Below are positions 1 to 8,411 of a stretch of 64,000 nucleotides of DNA, one piece after another (position 1 is the stretch's first letter; each line of letters opens with the position of its first letter). This DNA comes from Alsobacter sp045348435. GTDB lineage: Bacteria > Pseudomonadota > Alphaproteobacteria > Rhizobiales > Beijerinckiaceae. The stretch is from positions 186,001-250,000 of the forward strand of contig NZ_CP157484.1 of assembly GCF_045348435.1 (NCBI RefSeq), read 5' to 3'. The translations under genes were made by a program, and so were the position numbers. Under the pieces are notes generated by a model that was not told where the DNA came from, searched no databases, and was given only the letters and a program-made list of their open reading frames with translations.

Positions 1-301
1 GGGGGATCGACACCCGGAAGCGCCGGGCCTTCTCGACCACGACGGTGCGGGTCGTCCGGGCGCGGGTCTCGACCGTGGTCGTCGAGCGGTTCTGCGACGC
101 CGCGACCTCCTTCGCGACGCGCGGGCGCACCTCGTCGGGCGTCAGGTCCATCAGGCCGGCCACGATGTCGGTCTGCTGGTCGACGTCGTCGGTCAGCCCC
201 TGGGCGGCGAAGACGGCCTCTTCCAGCGTCGGCGGCTCCTTGCGGACGCGCAGCGGCTTCAGGTCGCGGGTCATGGCCTTGGCAGGCACGTGTCTCTCCA
301 T
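1..301 (-). CDS. Hypothetical protein, 3' end outside the window
   Basis: Only the first 100 or so codons are visible; the gene runs off the left edge. There are two in-frame ATG starts, at 301 and 274, and neither has a convincing ribosome binding site, so the longer reading is given. The visible protein has no signal peptide or membrane segment. It has an acidic, probably helical part (LEEAVFAAQGLTDD, then IVAGLMDLTPDEV) followed by a basic Thr/Arg/Val stretch (TRARTTRTVVVEKARRF). I do not recognise the family. It is divergent from treZ across a 188-nt gap, so the two may share a control region, but nothing in the sequence ties it to trehalose metabolism. Confidence 0.5.
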   Translation of the reverse strand, partial: MERHVPAKAMTRDLKPLRVRKEPPTLEEAVFAAQGLTDDVDQQTDIVAGLMDLTPDEVRPRVAKEVAASQNRSTTTVETRARTTRTVVVEKARRFRVSIP

Positions 302-489
302 TGCTGTGGACGTCACCCTAGCGGATTCGAGATGATTGTGCATTGCAACATTTTCAAGGGTGGTGCGCTTTTTCGCCGTCCCGCTTCGATCCGATGCGAC
401 AATTTCGCCTTGGGGTGGCGCCGGTCCGTGCAGGAAGCGGGCGGAACTGTGGCGAGCGGATCGCATTATGGCGGCTTAGGGGGACATCC

Positions 490-2334
490 ATGGATCATCC
501 AGCCTCAGCGCGACGCGATCATGACCATGGACGACCTGGCGTGTTCGCGCGCGACCTGCCCTTCGGGGCGGCCTGCCACGACGCCGGCGTGACCTTCCGC
601 TTCTGGGCGCCGAAAGTGGAGAGCGTGGATCTCGTCATCAAGGGGAGCGCTCCCGTGCCGATGGCCACCGGAGCTGACGGTTGGCGCGAGGCGACCGTTC
701 CTGGCGCCGGGGCCGGACTGCGCTACGCCTACCGCCTGCCCGACGGGCGCGAGGTCCCGGATCCCGTCTCCCGCTTCCAGCCCGACGACGTGCACGGCCG
801 CAGCGAGGTGATCGACCCGCGGCGCTTCGCGTGGGCCCATCCGGACTGGAAAGGCCGGCCCTGGGAGGAATGCGTCATCTACGAGCTGCATGTCGGCGCC
901 TTCACGCCGGAGGGCACGTTCCAGGCCGTCCGCGGCAAGCTCGACCACCTCGCGAGCCTGGGCGTGACCGCCATTCAGCTCATGCCGATCGCCGACTTTC
1001 CCGGCCGGCGGAACTGGGGCTATGACGGAGTGCTCCCCTTCGCCCCCGACAGCGCCTATGGCCGCCCTGAAGACCTGAAGGCCCTCATCGACGACGCCCA
1101 TGGGCGCGGCCTGATGGTCTTCCTGGACGTCGTCTACAATCACTTCGGGCCGGACGGGAACTACCTGCCCCTCTACGCGCCCGTTTTCACCGACCGACAC
1201 AGGACGCCCTGGGGCGGCGGCGTCGATTTCGACGGACCCCAGAGCCGCCCCGTTCGCGATCTCGTCATCGAGAACGCGCTCTACTGGCTGCAGGAATACA
1301 GGTTCGACGGCCTGCGGCTCGACGCGGTCCACGCCATCATGGACGACAGCGGCAACCATCTCTTGCGCGAGCTGGCCGAGCGCGTGCACGCCGAGACCCG
1401 GGGGCGCTCGGTCCACCTCATCCTGGAGAACGAGGAGAACGAGCCCGAGCTGCTCCTGCGCGGCGAAGACGAGCGGCCCCTCCTCTACACCGCCCAGTGG
1501 AACGACGACGTCCATCACGTGCTGCATACGGCGGTGACGGGGGAGGCGGCCGGCTACTACGCCGACTACGCGGGCGACGCCGCCCGCCTGGCCAGGGCGA
1601 TCGCGGAGGGGTTCGCCTTCCAGGGCGAGGTCATGCCCTATCGGGGGTCGGCGCGCGGCGGCTCCACGGCGCAACTGCCCCCGACCGCCTTCGTCAGCTT
1701 CATCCAGAACCACGACCAGGTCGGCAACCGCGCCTTCGGCGACCGGATCACGGCGTCGGCGCGCGCCGAGGCGGTCCGGGCGGCCGCCGCCGTGAGCCTG
1801 CTGTCGCCGCAGATCCCGATGCTGTTCATGGGCGAGGAGTGGGCGTCCGAGAGCCCCTTCCCGTTCTTCTGCGAGTTCGGTCCCGAACTGGCCGAAGCGG
1901 TCCGCACAGGCCGGCGCGCGGAGTTCGCGCGCTTCCCGGAGTTCCAGGACGAGGCCGCGCGCGAGCGGATCCCCGACCCCACCGCGGAGGCCACGTTCCT
2001 TTCCGCCAAGCTCGACTGGGACGCGCTGCGCGAGCCCGCCCATGCGGCCTGGCGCGACTGGTACGCCCGCATCCTCGCCGTCAGGCGCAGCGCCGTCGTC
2101 CCCCGCCTGGCGACCATCCGGCGCGGCGGGACGGCGCGGCGGCTGGGCGCCGCCGCCCTGTCGGTGCGCTGGGACTTCCAGGGCGGGGGCGGCCTGACGC
2201 TGCTCGCCAATCTCAGCGACGCTCGGGTGGCGGCGCTCGGCGCGCCTTTGTGCGAGCCGATCTGGACAGAGGGGGAGGTCTCCGTCGACGCCCTTGGCCC
2301 CTGGTCGGTGGGGTGGTGGGTCGAAGCCGGCTGA
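490..2334 (+). CDS. treZ: Malto-oligosyltrehalose trehalohydrolase
   Basis: A 614-residue GH13 alpha-amylase-family enzyme. It releases trehalose from the maltooligosyltrehalose made by TreY, in the cytoplasm. All four GH13 regions are visible: DVVYNH (about 214), GLRLDAVH (nucleophile Asp, about 276), LILENEEN (acid/base Glu, about 313) and FIQNHDQVGN (about 405). The ENE and NHDQVGN forms are typical of trehalohydrolases rather than glycogen branching enzyme, and the N-terminus starts with the usual FWAPKVESVDL beta-sandwich strand. The start at 490 is chosen because AGGGGGAC lies just upstream; the frame is open further 5' but reads as non-coding. Unusually, treY, treX and glg genes are not adjacent, so the partner enzyme must be encoded elsewhere if the pathway works. 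Confidence 0.93.
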   Translation: MDHPASARRDHDHGRPGVFARDLPFGAACHDAGVTFRFWAPKVESVDLVIKGSAPVPMATGADGWREATVPGAGAGLRYAYRLPDGREVPDPVSRFQPDDVHGRSEVIDPRRFAWAHPDWKGRPWEECVIYELHVGAFTPEGTFQAVRGKLDHLASLGVTAIQLMPIADFPGRRNWGYDGVLPFAPDSAYGRPEDLKALIDDAHGRGLMVFLDVVYNHFGPDGNYLPLYAPVFTDRHRTPWGGGVDFDGPQSRPVRDLVIENALYWLQEYRFDGLRLDAVHAIMDDSGNHLLRELAERVHAETRGRSVHLILENEENEPELLLRGEDERPLLYTAQWNDDVHHVLHTAVTGEAAGYYADYAGDAARLARAIAEGFAFQGEVMPYRGSARGGSTAQLPPTAFVSFIQNHDQVGNRAFGDRITASARAEAVRAAAAVSLLSPQIPMLFMGEEWASESPFPFFCEFGPELAEAVRTGRRAEFARFPEFQDEAARERIPDPTAEATFLSAKLDWDALREPAHAAWRDWYARILAVRRSAVVPRLATIRRGGTARRLGAAALSVRWDFQGGGGLTLLANLSDARVAALGAPLCEPIWTEGEVSVDALGPWSVGWWVEAG

Positions 2335-2344
2335 CCGGCGCCGT

Positions 2345-2366
2345 GGCGCCGCAGTCTTGCGGCGCC
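2345..2366. terminator. Hairpin between convergent genes, likely bidirectional terminator
   Basis: A perfect 9-bp stem (GGCGCCGCA / TGCGGCGCC) with a GTCT loop lies in the 54-nt gap between the ends of treZ and the ribbon-helix-helix gene. There is no T-tract, so Rho-independent action is uncertain. Its left arm sits inside GTGGCGCCGCAG, which is repeated at 2375-2386. Confidence 0.5.
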
Positions 2367-2388
2367 GTATCGTCGTGGCGCCGCAGCG

Positions 2389-2670
2389 CTAGGGCGCCTT
2401 CTTCGCCTTCAGCTCGGCCACCGACGGGTGGCCGTACTGCTTCAGCGCGGCGTCGACGCCTTCCATGATCACGTCATGGATCTTCTGGTCCGTCGTGTAG
2501 GCGATCTCCCGCAGCTTCAGATAGACCGGCTTCGGCAGATAGATGCTCGTGTGGATCACGTCGGGCCGCGGCTTGCGGCCGGCCTCGCCAGGGGAGGCTT
2601 TGGCCGGGGAGCGGGGCTTGGGCGAGCCCTCCAGCTTGAGGTCGCCCAGGACGGAGGGACGCTTGCTCAC
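2389..2670 (-). CDS. Small ribbon-helix-helix protein, ParG/ParB-like partner of ParA
   Basis: A 93-residue protein. The first 40 residues are basic and Pro/Ser-rich and look disordered. The C-terminal half has a ribbon strand (VIHTSIYLPKPVYLKLREIA) followed by two helices (QKIHDVIMEGVDAAL), the layout of a ribbon-helix-helix DNA-binding dimer. The GTG start at 2670 overlaps the TGA of the upstream parA-like gene (GTGA), so the two are translationally coupled. In plasmid type Ib partition systems (ParF/ParG), a ParA ATPase is followed by exactly such a small RHH protein, which binds the partition site and represses its own operon. That role is inferred from gene order and fold; a plain RHH repressor or antitoxin is possible, but no toxin gene is beside it. 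Confidence 0.7.
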   Translation of the reverse strand: MSKRPSVLGDLKLEGSPKPRSPAKASPGEAGRKPRPDVIHTSIYLPKPVYLKLREIAYTTDQKIHDVIMEGVDAALKQYGHPSVAELKAKKAP

Positions 2671-3329
2671 GCGCGCACGCTCTTTCTGGCGGGTTTCGCC
2701 TTCATCTTGTGGTCCACCCAGGCCCAGAGCATGCGGATCTCGTCGGCCGCCTTGCCCTTGCCGGCGTATTCGGTGACGCCCTGGCCTGTCGCCATGGCGT
2801 CCTGGTGATCCGCCCGCAGCCCGAGCGGCGGGTCGGCCAGCACGCCGAACTCCGCCAGGCCGCGCGCCGCTTCCGAGGATCGCGTGCCGCGGCCCGTCGG
2901 GCACTGGTTGAGCACGAAGGCGAACCTGTCGCGCATGCCGAGCCGCACGAGCGATTCCAGCGTCGGCAGCGTCGCCTGCAGGTCGAGGCGAGACGGGCGG
3001 GCCGGCACGAGGCAGAGCGTGGCGGCCTTCATGGCGAGGTTGCCGCCGGTGCTGCCGACGCCGGCCGTGTCCAGGATCGCCACGGTGAAGCCGCGGCCTT
3101 TCAGCGCCTCCAGCACCTGCGGGAGGCGCGGCAGGAATTCCGCCCCCACCTGGTCCACCGCCACCGTGGCTTCGCTGCGGGCTTCGCCCCATCCGGCGAG
3201 CGAGCGCTGGGCGTCGAGGTCCAGCGCCACGACGCTTTCGCCCGCGGCGGCCGCGGCCACCGCCAGCGACGCGGCGATCGTCGTTTTGCCCGTGCCGCCT
3301 TTCTGGGTCACAAGCGTGATCGTCCGCAA
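2667..3329 (-). CDS. ParA-family partition ATPase
   Basis: A 220-residue Walker-type ATPase. The deviant Walker A box is KGGTGKTT at residues 10-17, with the second, ParA-specific Lys at 10; the switch motifs are ALDLDAQ (near 35) and AILDTAG (near 85). There is no N-terminal helix-turn-helix, so it belongs to the short (type Ib/ParF-like or orphan chromosomal) ParA group. It is about 60 residues shorter than chromosomal ParA/Soj and lacks MipZ-type extensions. Such ATPases bind the nucleoid as ATP dimers and move cargo (plasmids, chemoreceptor clusters, other complexes). It is co-transcribed with a ribbon-helix-helix gene; the pair is a complete two-gene partition cassette in an apparently chromosomal setting. 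Confidence 0.85.
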   Translation of the reverse strand: MRTITLVTQKGGTGKTTIAASLAVAAAAAGESVVALDLDAQRSLAGWGEARSEATVAVDQVGAEFLPRLPQVLEALKGRGFTVAILDTAGVGSTGGNLAMKAATLCLVPARPSRLDLQATLPTLESLVRLGMRDRFAFVLNQCPTGRGTRSSEAARGLAEFGVLADPPLGLRADHQDAMATGQGVTEYAGKGKAADEIRMLWAWVDHKMKAKPARKSVRA

Positions 3330-3368
3330 CGCCCGTCTCCTCGCACCTGAACGCGGCGCCGTCGCCTT

Positions 3369-3384
3369 GTGGCGCCATGGCGCC
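3369..3384. promoter_or_regulatory. Palindrome upstream of the parA-like gene, possible operator
   Basis: GGCGCCATGGCGCC at 3371-3384 is a perfect 14-bp palindrome about 40 nt upstream of the parA-like start. It is preceded by GT, giving the octamer GTGGCGCC that also occurs at 2343-2350 and 2375-2382, just beyond the 3' end of the operon. A partition site or autorepression operator is one reading; in DNA this GC-rich, chance is another. Confidence 0.3.
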
Positions 3385-3526
3385 GCCCGCGATGCGGCGC
3401 GCTCGCCGTCATGGTCGAGTCAAAAGCTGATTCTCTGTCGCTTTTCCATGTTTAACGGCGCCCGGCGGCGTTCCCGCCCAAGGCGGCCGCGGGCGGCTGC
3501 AGCGCGGCAACACTCCGCGCGCCGGA

Positions 3527-5527
3527 TCAGCCCTTGCGCTTGTTGGGCTTGTGCTGCCGCTTCGGGCCTTCGGCGGGCTTGCGCTTGTCGGGCCGCTCCG
3601 GCTTGCCGCCCTTGGGGGCGAACCTCTCCGGCTTGCCCGCCTTGCCCGACGGGCGCTCGCCGAAGGGGCGGTCGCCGCGCGGGGCCGGCCTGTCGGACGG
3701 CGGCCTCTCGGCGGCCCTGTCCGGCGCCGGGGTGAACCGCTCCTTGCTCCGCGGCGGCCGGGGAGCCTCGGATTCGGCGCGCTCCGGGGCCGGGCCCCGC
3801 TCGGCGAAACGCGGGCGCGCCGCATCGCGCGGGCCGGCGCTCGGCGCCTCCGAACGCTCGATGCGGATGTCCTCGCCCTTGCCGCCCTTGCCGACCGCCT
3901 CGGCGAAGCGCCCGGCGGCGTGCTCGGCGACCTGGAACTTGGTGTCGCGGTCGAAGATCCGGATCGCCCCGACCTCCTTCTTGGTCACGTGGCCGCGCCG
4001 GCAGATGATGGGCAGCAGCCAGCGCGGATCGGCGTTGTTGCGCCGCCCCACGCTCATCCGGAACCACACCATCTCGCCGTCGCCGGCGTCCTCGCCCAGC
4101 GGGTGGTAGGTGGTGCGGGGCTCGCGCGGCGGCCGCTCGCGCGCATCGCGGTCCCGGTCGCGCGGCGCCTCGCGCGCCGGCCCCGAGTCGCGGGAGGGTC
4201 CAGTGTCGCGGGAAGGCCCCGCGTCGTAGAGTTCTTCAGGCTCCGGCAGGCGCGTGCGGAAGGACCGCACGAAGGCCGAGGCGATCTCCTCGGGCGAGTG
4301 CTGCGCCATGATGAGGCGGGCGGTCTCCAGATCCTCCTCCGAGTTCTCCTCGGTGAAGATCGGGTTCTGGATCAGGCGTTCCTGGTCGCGCTTGCGCACG
4401 TCCTCGGCGGCGGGCGGGCCCAGCCAAACGGCTTCGATGCCGGCCTGCGCGAACATGGTCTCGGTCCGCCGGCGGCGATTGTAGGGCACGATCAGGATGC
4501 ACACGCCCTTGCGGCCGGCCCGGCCCGTGCGCCCGCTGCGATGCAGCAGCGACTCGCGGCCCTTCGGCAGGTCGGCGTGGATGACCAGATCGAGGTTGGG
4601 CAAGTCGATGCCGCGCGCCGCCACGTCCGTGGCGACGCAGACGCGCGCGCGTCCGTCCCGCAGCGCCTGCAGCGCATGGGTGCGCTCGTTCTGGGTCAGC
4701 TCGCCCGAGAGCGCGACCGCCGCGAACCCCCGCTCGACGAGGCTGCCATGCAGGCGCCGCACCGCCTCGCGCGTGTGGCAGAAGACGAGCGCGCCGGGGG
4801 CCTCGAAGTAGCGCAGCACGTTGACGACCGCGTGCTCCACCTCGTTGGGGGCGATGCGGACGGCCTTGTACTCGATGTCGCCATGCGGCTGGCTCTTGTC
4901 GACCGTGTCGATGCGCAGCGCGTCGTGCTGGAAGCGCTTGGCCAAAGTGGCGATGTCGCGCGCGATCGTGGCCGAGAACAGCAGCGTCCGGCGTTCGGTC
5001 GGGGCGGCGTCCAGGATGAATTCCAGGTCCTCGCGGAACCCGAGGTCCAGCATCTCGTCGGCCTCGTCCAGGACGACGGCGCGGAAGCGCGACGGGTCCA
5101 GCCGCCCGCGCTCCAGGTGATCGCGCAGCCGGCCCGGCGTGCCGACCACCACGTGGCAGCCGTCCGCCAGCTGCCGGGCTTCGCGCCGCACGTCCATGCC
5201 GCCGACGCAGGACGCGATCCGCGCGCCCGCATGGGCGTACAGCCACTCGAGCTCGCGCTGCACCTGCAGGGCGAGTTCGCGGGTGGGGGCGATGACGAGC
5301 GCGAGCGGCTCGCCGGGCGCGCCGAACCGGTCGGCGTCGCCCAGGAGCGTGGAGACGAGCGCGAGCCCGAACGCCACCGTCTTGCCCGACCCGGTCTGGG
5401 CCGAGACGAGCAGATCCCGTTCATGGGCGTCCGGCTGCAGGACGGCGTCCTGCACGGGTGTGGGTTCGGCGTAGCCGCGTTCGGCGAGGGCGCGCTCGAC
5501 GCTCGGTCGTGTAGCGGGGAAGGGCAT
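3527..5527 (-). CDS. DEAD-box RNA helicase with DbpA-type RNA-binding domain
   Basis: A 666-residue ATP-dependent RNA helicase that unwinds RNA duplexes during ribosome assembly or mRNA turnover. Motifs in order: Q-motif region PTPVQ, AQTGSGKT (43-50), APTRELA, TPGRLRDHL, LDEADEML, FSATI, CHTRE, ARGIDLPN and HRSGRTGRAG. After the helicase core come an Arg/Asp/Pro-rich linker with a repeated GPSRD unit and a DbpA-like RNA-binding fold (VWFRMSVGRRNNADPRW to FDRDTKFQVAEHAA). The final 110 residues are highly basic, rich in Lys, Pro and Gly, and probably disordered. DeaD/CsdA and DbpA both carry this domain, so no gene symbol is given. The start at 5527 opens directly on the conserved N-terminus; an in-frame ATG at 5572 adds 15 atypical residues. 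Confidence 0.9.
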   Translation of the reverse strand: MPFPATRPSVERALAERGYAEPTPVQDAVLQPDAHERDLLVSAQTGSGKTVAFGLALVSTLLGDADRFGAPGEPLALVIAPTRELALQVQRELEWLYAHAGARIASCVGGMDVRREARQLADGCHVVVGTPGRLRDHLERGRLDPSRFRAVVLDEADEMLDLGFREDLEFILDAAPTERRTLLFSATIARDIATLAKRFQHDALRIDTVDKSQPHGDIEYKAVRIAPNEVEHAVVNVLRYFEAPGALVFCHTREAVRRLHGSLVERGFAAVALSGELTQNERTHALQALRDGRARVCVATDVAARGIDLPNLDLVIHADLPKGRESLLHRSGRTGRAGRKGVCILIVPYNRRRRTETMFAQAGIEAVWLGPPAAEDVRKRDQERLIQNPIFTEENSEEDLETARLIMAQHSPEEIASAFVRSFRTRLPEPEELYDAGPSRDTGPSRDSGPAREAPRDRDRDARERPPREPRTTYHPLGEDAGDGEMVWFRMSVGRRNNADPRWLLPIICRRGHVTKKEVGAIRIFDRDTKFQVAEHAAGRFAEAVGKGGKGEDIRIERSEAPSAGPRDAARPRFAERGPAPERAESEAPRPPRSKERFTPAPDRAAERPPSDRPAPRGDRPFGERPSGKAGKPERFAPKGGKPERPDKRKPAEGPKRQHKPNKRKG

Positions 5528-5761
5528 GGGGCATCCGGCCGACTGATGGAAGAGATCTGTCCTTCTGCCCATCCGTCGCGCGGCTGAAAGGACCCCGCTG
5601 CGCCTGTGCGCGCGGGTTTCTGAAGGATTGGCTAGCGGCCCGGCCGTCCCCCGTCAACCGCGGCCGTTTCCGGACGGCCCACGCCCATGGCCCCGACGGC
5701 GCGCGAAATCGCCCGCAGCGCCCCTTGCGGCGGCCCGCATGGGAGCCGGTCCGCGGCCGCC

Positions 5762-6634
5762 TCAGAGGCTGTCGGGCGCCTGGGCGCAAGCCACATAGGC
5801 GGCGAGCGGCAGGCTGAAGCCTTCGCCGGACGCGAAACGGCCGCGGATATCGGCCTCCATGGCGGCCTTGATGCAGGACAGCCTGAACTCGCCCTGCTCT
5901 CGCAACCGCGCCCCCGACCGCACGGATCCGCGCAGCTCCGCCTCGAACAGGTCGTGCGGCGAGCGCATCCTCCACGTGACGGCGCACAGCGAGGAGCGGA
6001 TGCTCGTGCGTTCGAAGCCCGCCCGGCGCAGCAGGCGCGTCCGGCCGTCCGGGTTGGTCAGTTGGTGGTAGTCGGGGCCGCGCGGCACCTCCGTGTCGGC
6101 GCTGGCGAAGCTCTCCACGGCGCGATCGAGGACGTCGCCGGCGCAGTTCAGGCAGTTTTCCGCCCACACCGTGAAGGCGCAGGAGCCGCCCGGCTTCAGG
6201 ACGCGCGCCATCTCGGCGAGCGCGCGGCCCGGATCGGCGAAATGCTGCGCGCCGAAATTGCAGATCACCGCGTCGAAGCTGGCGGGGGCGAAGGGCAGGC
6301 TGTGCGCGTCGCCCGTCGCGAAGGCGATCCCGGGGCTCGCGGCCCGCGCCAGCCGGATCATGCGGGGGGAGAAGTCGAGCCCCGTCACGATGGCGCCCGC
6401 CGCTTCCGCGGCCCGCGCGGCGTAGCCCGGCCCGCAGGCGAGGTCGAGCACGAGGCTCCCCTGCCGAACGCCGGCGGCGGCCAGCAGCGCCGGCGCGAAG
6501 GCCGCCGTGACCGGGCCCCAGACGTCGTCATAGGCCTCGGACAGCGCTTCCCAGCCGCGAAACTCGAAATCGGCGAACGCGGACGCGGCGGGGGGCGGCG
6601 CGATGTGACTGGTCCTAAGCAGCCTTTGCGGCAT
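5762..6634 (-). CDS. Class I SAM-dependent methyltransferase
   Basis: A 290-residue UbiE-like methyltransferase. Motif I is LVLDLACGPGYAARAAEAAG, the acidic residue that ends strand 2 is in GLDFSP, the motif II region is SFDAVICNFGAQHF, and VLKPGG follows. The C-terminal half, with a Cys-rich AENCLNCAG patch, probably forms the substrate cap; the substrate cannot be predicted. The start at 6634 is preferred because GGAGAAGG sits 8 nt upstream; ATG 6658 in the same frame has no ribosome site. Either start overlaps the end of the upstream PLP-enzyme gene, so it is the last gene of the cysE-like / cysK-like / methyltransferase operon. The context suggests it methylates a product of those two enzymes, for example a thiol or amino acid. 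Confidence 0.85.
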   Translation of the reverse strand: MPQRLLRTSHIAPPPAASAFADFEFRGWEALSEAYDDVWGPVTAAFAPALLAAAGVRQGSLVLDLACGPGYAARAAEAAGAIVTGLDFSPRMIRLARAASPGIAFATGDAHSLPFAPASFDAVICNFGAQHFADPGRALAEMARVLKPGGSCAFTVWAENCLNCAGDVLDRAVESFASADTEVPRGPDYHQLTNPDGRTRLLRRAGFERTSIRSSLCAVTWRMRSPHDLFEAELRGSVRSGARLREQGEFRLSCIKAAMEADIRGRFASGEGFSLPLAAYVACAQAPDSL

Positions 6635-7541
6635 CGAGGTAGCCTTCTCCGGCGTCATAAATGAGGGTTGCGACGAGGTGGTCCGGGCAGCGCTCCGCGA
6701 TGCGGCGCGCCAGCACGTAGTTGCCGCCCGCCGACGGGCCGGGAAAAATCCCCGTATCGGCGGCGAACAGCCTCTGCCCGAGCCTCGCGTCGGCGTCCGA
6801 CACGGTCTCGATCCGGTCGAGGGCGTTCAGGTCGAGGAAGGGCGGCGCGACGCCGACGGCCGTGCCCTTCTGGGCATGGTCGGCGTAGACGCCGGTGCGG
6901 TAGCAGCATCCCTGCGGCTGGTTGAGGACCACCTTAAGGCCGGGGATCCGGGCCTTCATCGCCTCGCTCACCCCGCTGGCGCTGGCGCCGGTCCCGGCGG
7001 CGACCACCAGGATGCAGCCCTTGTACTGGTCGAGATGAGGCCGCAGCTGCGCGGCCAGCTCCGGTCCGGTCTCCTGCAGGTGGGCCTCGATGTTCCCGGG
7101 GTTCGAGAACTGGTCGGTGAAGTAGTAGAGGTCCGGCTCATCGGCCAGGAACTTGGTGATGACCTCCTTGGGCTGCAGCCCCTGGCGCATCAGGTCCACT
7201 CCGATCAGCCTCGCGCCATATTCCTGGCAAAGCGCGCGCTTGAGCGGCGAGAAGCTCAGCCCGATGACGAGGTCGACCCCGATCCCGTGCCGGGACGCCT
7301 CATAGGCGAGACCCACGCCGAAATTTCCCCCGCTCTTTTCGATGATGCGGCGCGGGCCGTGCGGCGTCAGGTCGCCGCTCTGGATGGCGCGGGCCACCAC
7401 GCGCCGGGCCGCGCGCATCTTGTGGCTGCCGCCCGGGTTGAAGAGTTCGAGCTTGGCGAACAGATTGGGCCGGGCCCGAATGGTGGGGGTCGCCGCCATG
7501 GCGTCCGCGGTCATGCTCTGGGCTGTGCTGGAGGAGGTCAT
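6615..7541 (-). CDS. Divergent PLP-dependent cysteine synthase-like enzyme (beta-substituted alanine synthase)
   Basis: A 308-residue fold-type II PLP enzyme. The Schiff-base Lys is K41 in NPGGSHKMR, where true cysteine synthases have NPGGSVKDR. The substrate loop is EKSGGNFGVGLA instead of the usual TSGNTG, and the phosphate-binding loop is GTGASASGV instead of GTGGT. The C-terminal loop is PGPSAGGNY instead of GISSGA. These changes place it outside the CysK/CysM group, so the incoming nucleophile may not be sulfide. The first 24 residues lack the usual conserved start. Its ATG (7541) overlaps the stop of the upstream serine acetyltransferase gene as ATGA, implying that it uses O-acetylserine made by that partner. 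Alternatives are a diaminopropionate- or cyanoalanine-type synthase. Confidence 0.8.
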   Translation of the reverse strand: MTSSSTAQSMTADAMAATPTIRARPNLFAKLELFNPGGSHKMRAARRVVARAIQSGDLTPHGPRRIIEKSGGNFGVGLAYEASRHGIGVDLVIGLSFSPLKRALCQEYGARLIGVDLMRQGLQPKEVITKFLADEPDLYYFTDQFSNPGNIEAHLQETGPELAAQLRPHLDQYKGCILVVAAGTGASASGVSEAMKARIPGLKVVLNQPQGCCYRTGVYADHAQKGTAVGVAPPFLDLNALDRIETVSDADARLGQRLFAADTGIFPGPSAGGNYVLARRIAERCPDHLVATLIYDAGEGYLDAAKAA

Positions 7542-8299
7542 GCGCGAGCCTCGCGGAGGGGTTTCACTCCGTCTCCGCCCAGGCCGAGCGGCCCGAGATG
7601 GGGCCTCGCCCCCGGGCGGTCGAACTCGAGCGCCTGGTCGCGGCGCACCAGCACCTGCGTCCTGGCCGGAAGATCGCGCGTCACCGTGGCGTCGGGGCCG
7701 ATGACGCAATCGTCGCCGATGCGGACCGGGCCGAGCACCTTGGCGTGGCCGGCGATCTGCACCCGGTGTCCGATCGTGGGGTGGCGCTTGCCGTTTCGCG
7801 CGTCGCCGATCATGCGGCCGCCGAGCGTCACGCCGTTCAGGATGTAGCAGTCGTCCCCGATCTCGACGGTCTGGCCGATCACCGTCCCGAAGCCGTGGTC
7901 GATCACCAGCCGCGCGCCGATCGAAGCCTCGGGGTGGATCTCCACGCCCGTGTGGGTGCGGGCGCTGAAGCTCAACCGCATGGCCGCCACGACCGCGTCG
8001 TCGTCGTCCGGCGCCGATGCGATCAGCGCATGCGCCAGCCTGTGGCAGGCGACGGCGAAGAAAGTGGAATGCCGGGACAAGAGGCACGCCCGGGGCTTGC
8101 CCCGCGAGGCAGGGTCCCGCTCCTGGAAAGCCAAAAGATCCTCGTCCATCTGAACCAGGACGGCTTCCAGGAGACGGGACGGAAAAATGGATTGGTGATC
8201 AATCAATGCCAGATCGAACGCGAGCCCGGAGAACTGGGCCAGGTCCGAACGGACCGGCGGGAGAGAAGGTCGTCGAAACGCCAATCCGCTGAAAATCAT
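7538..8299 (-). CDS. Serine O-acetyltransferase (CysE family)
   Basis: A 253-residue left-handed beta-helix acetyltransferase. It would make O-acetyl-L-serine from L-serine and acetyl-CoA. The CysE signature is clear: a helical N-terminal part with RHSTFFAVACHRLAH, then THTGVEIHPEASIG, LVIDHGFGTVIGQT (catalytic His), ILNGVTLGG, and GKRHPTIG (second active-site His) followed by hexapeptide coils. The start at 8299 is chosen because reading further upstream would cross the divergent AraC gene. It is the first gene of a three-gene operon with a cysteine-synthase-like enzyme and a methyltransferase. A housekeeping cysE is probably elsewhere; the non-standard synthase next door suggests a dedicated pathway copy. 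Confidence 0.85.
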   Translation of the reverse strand: MIFSGLAFRRPSLPPVRSDLAQFSGLAFDLALIDHQSIFPSRLLEAVLVQMDEDLLAFQERDPASRGKPRACLLSRHSTFFAVACHRLAHALIASAPDDDDAVVAAMRLSFSARTHTGVEIHPEASIGARLVIDHGFGTVIGQTVEIGDDCYILNGVTLGGRMIGDARNGKRHPTIGHRVQIAGHAKVLGPVRIGDDCVIGPDATVTRDLPARTQVLVRRDQALEFDRPGARPHLGPLGLGGDGVKPLREARA

Positions 8300-8345
8300 C
8301 GGTTCGCCATGTGTCGTTCCGCTAGCCCCGGCGGCGCGAGCCGAT

Positions 8346-8385
8346 ATTGTAAAATCCTGCGGCTTGGGCCAGCGTGAGCCACGCT
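8346..8385. promoter_or_regulatory. Divergent control region: AT-rich -10-like box and 6-3-6 palindrome
   Basis: The 112-nt gap between the cysE-like gene and the AraC gene contains one AT-rich block, reading TACAAT on the minus strand at 8346-8351. Centred about 30 nt upstream of it is a perfect hyphenated palindrome, AGCGTG-AGC-CACGCT (8371-8385). No good -35 is present for the cysE-like direction, which fits an activator-dependent promoter with the palindrome as binding site. This is inference from layout only. Confidence 0.35.
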
Positions 8386-8411
8386 TTAGGGTGGGTCCGG
8401 GGCGAGGACCG

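Noticed and set aside
339..347. TGCATTGCA palindrome between the left-edge gene and treZ, resembling TGC-rich PhaR sites of polyhydroxybutyrate genes
   Set aside because: Nine bases are too few, and neither neighbour is a polyhydroxybutyrate gene.
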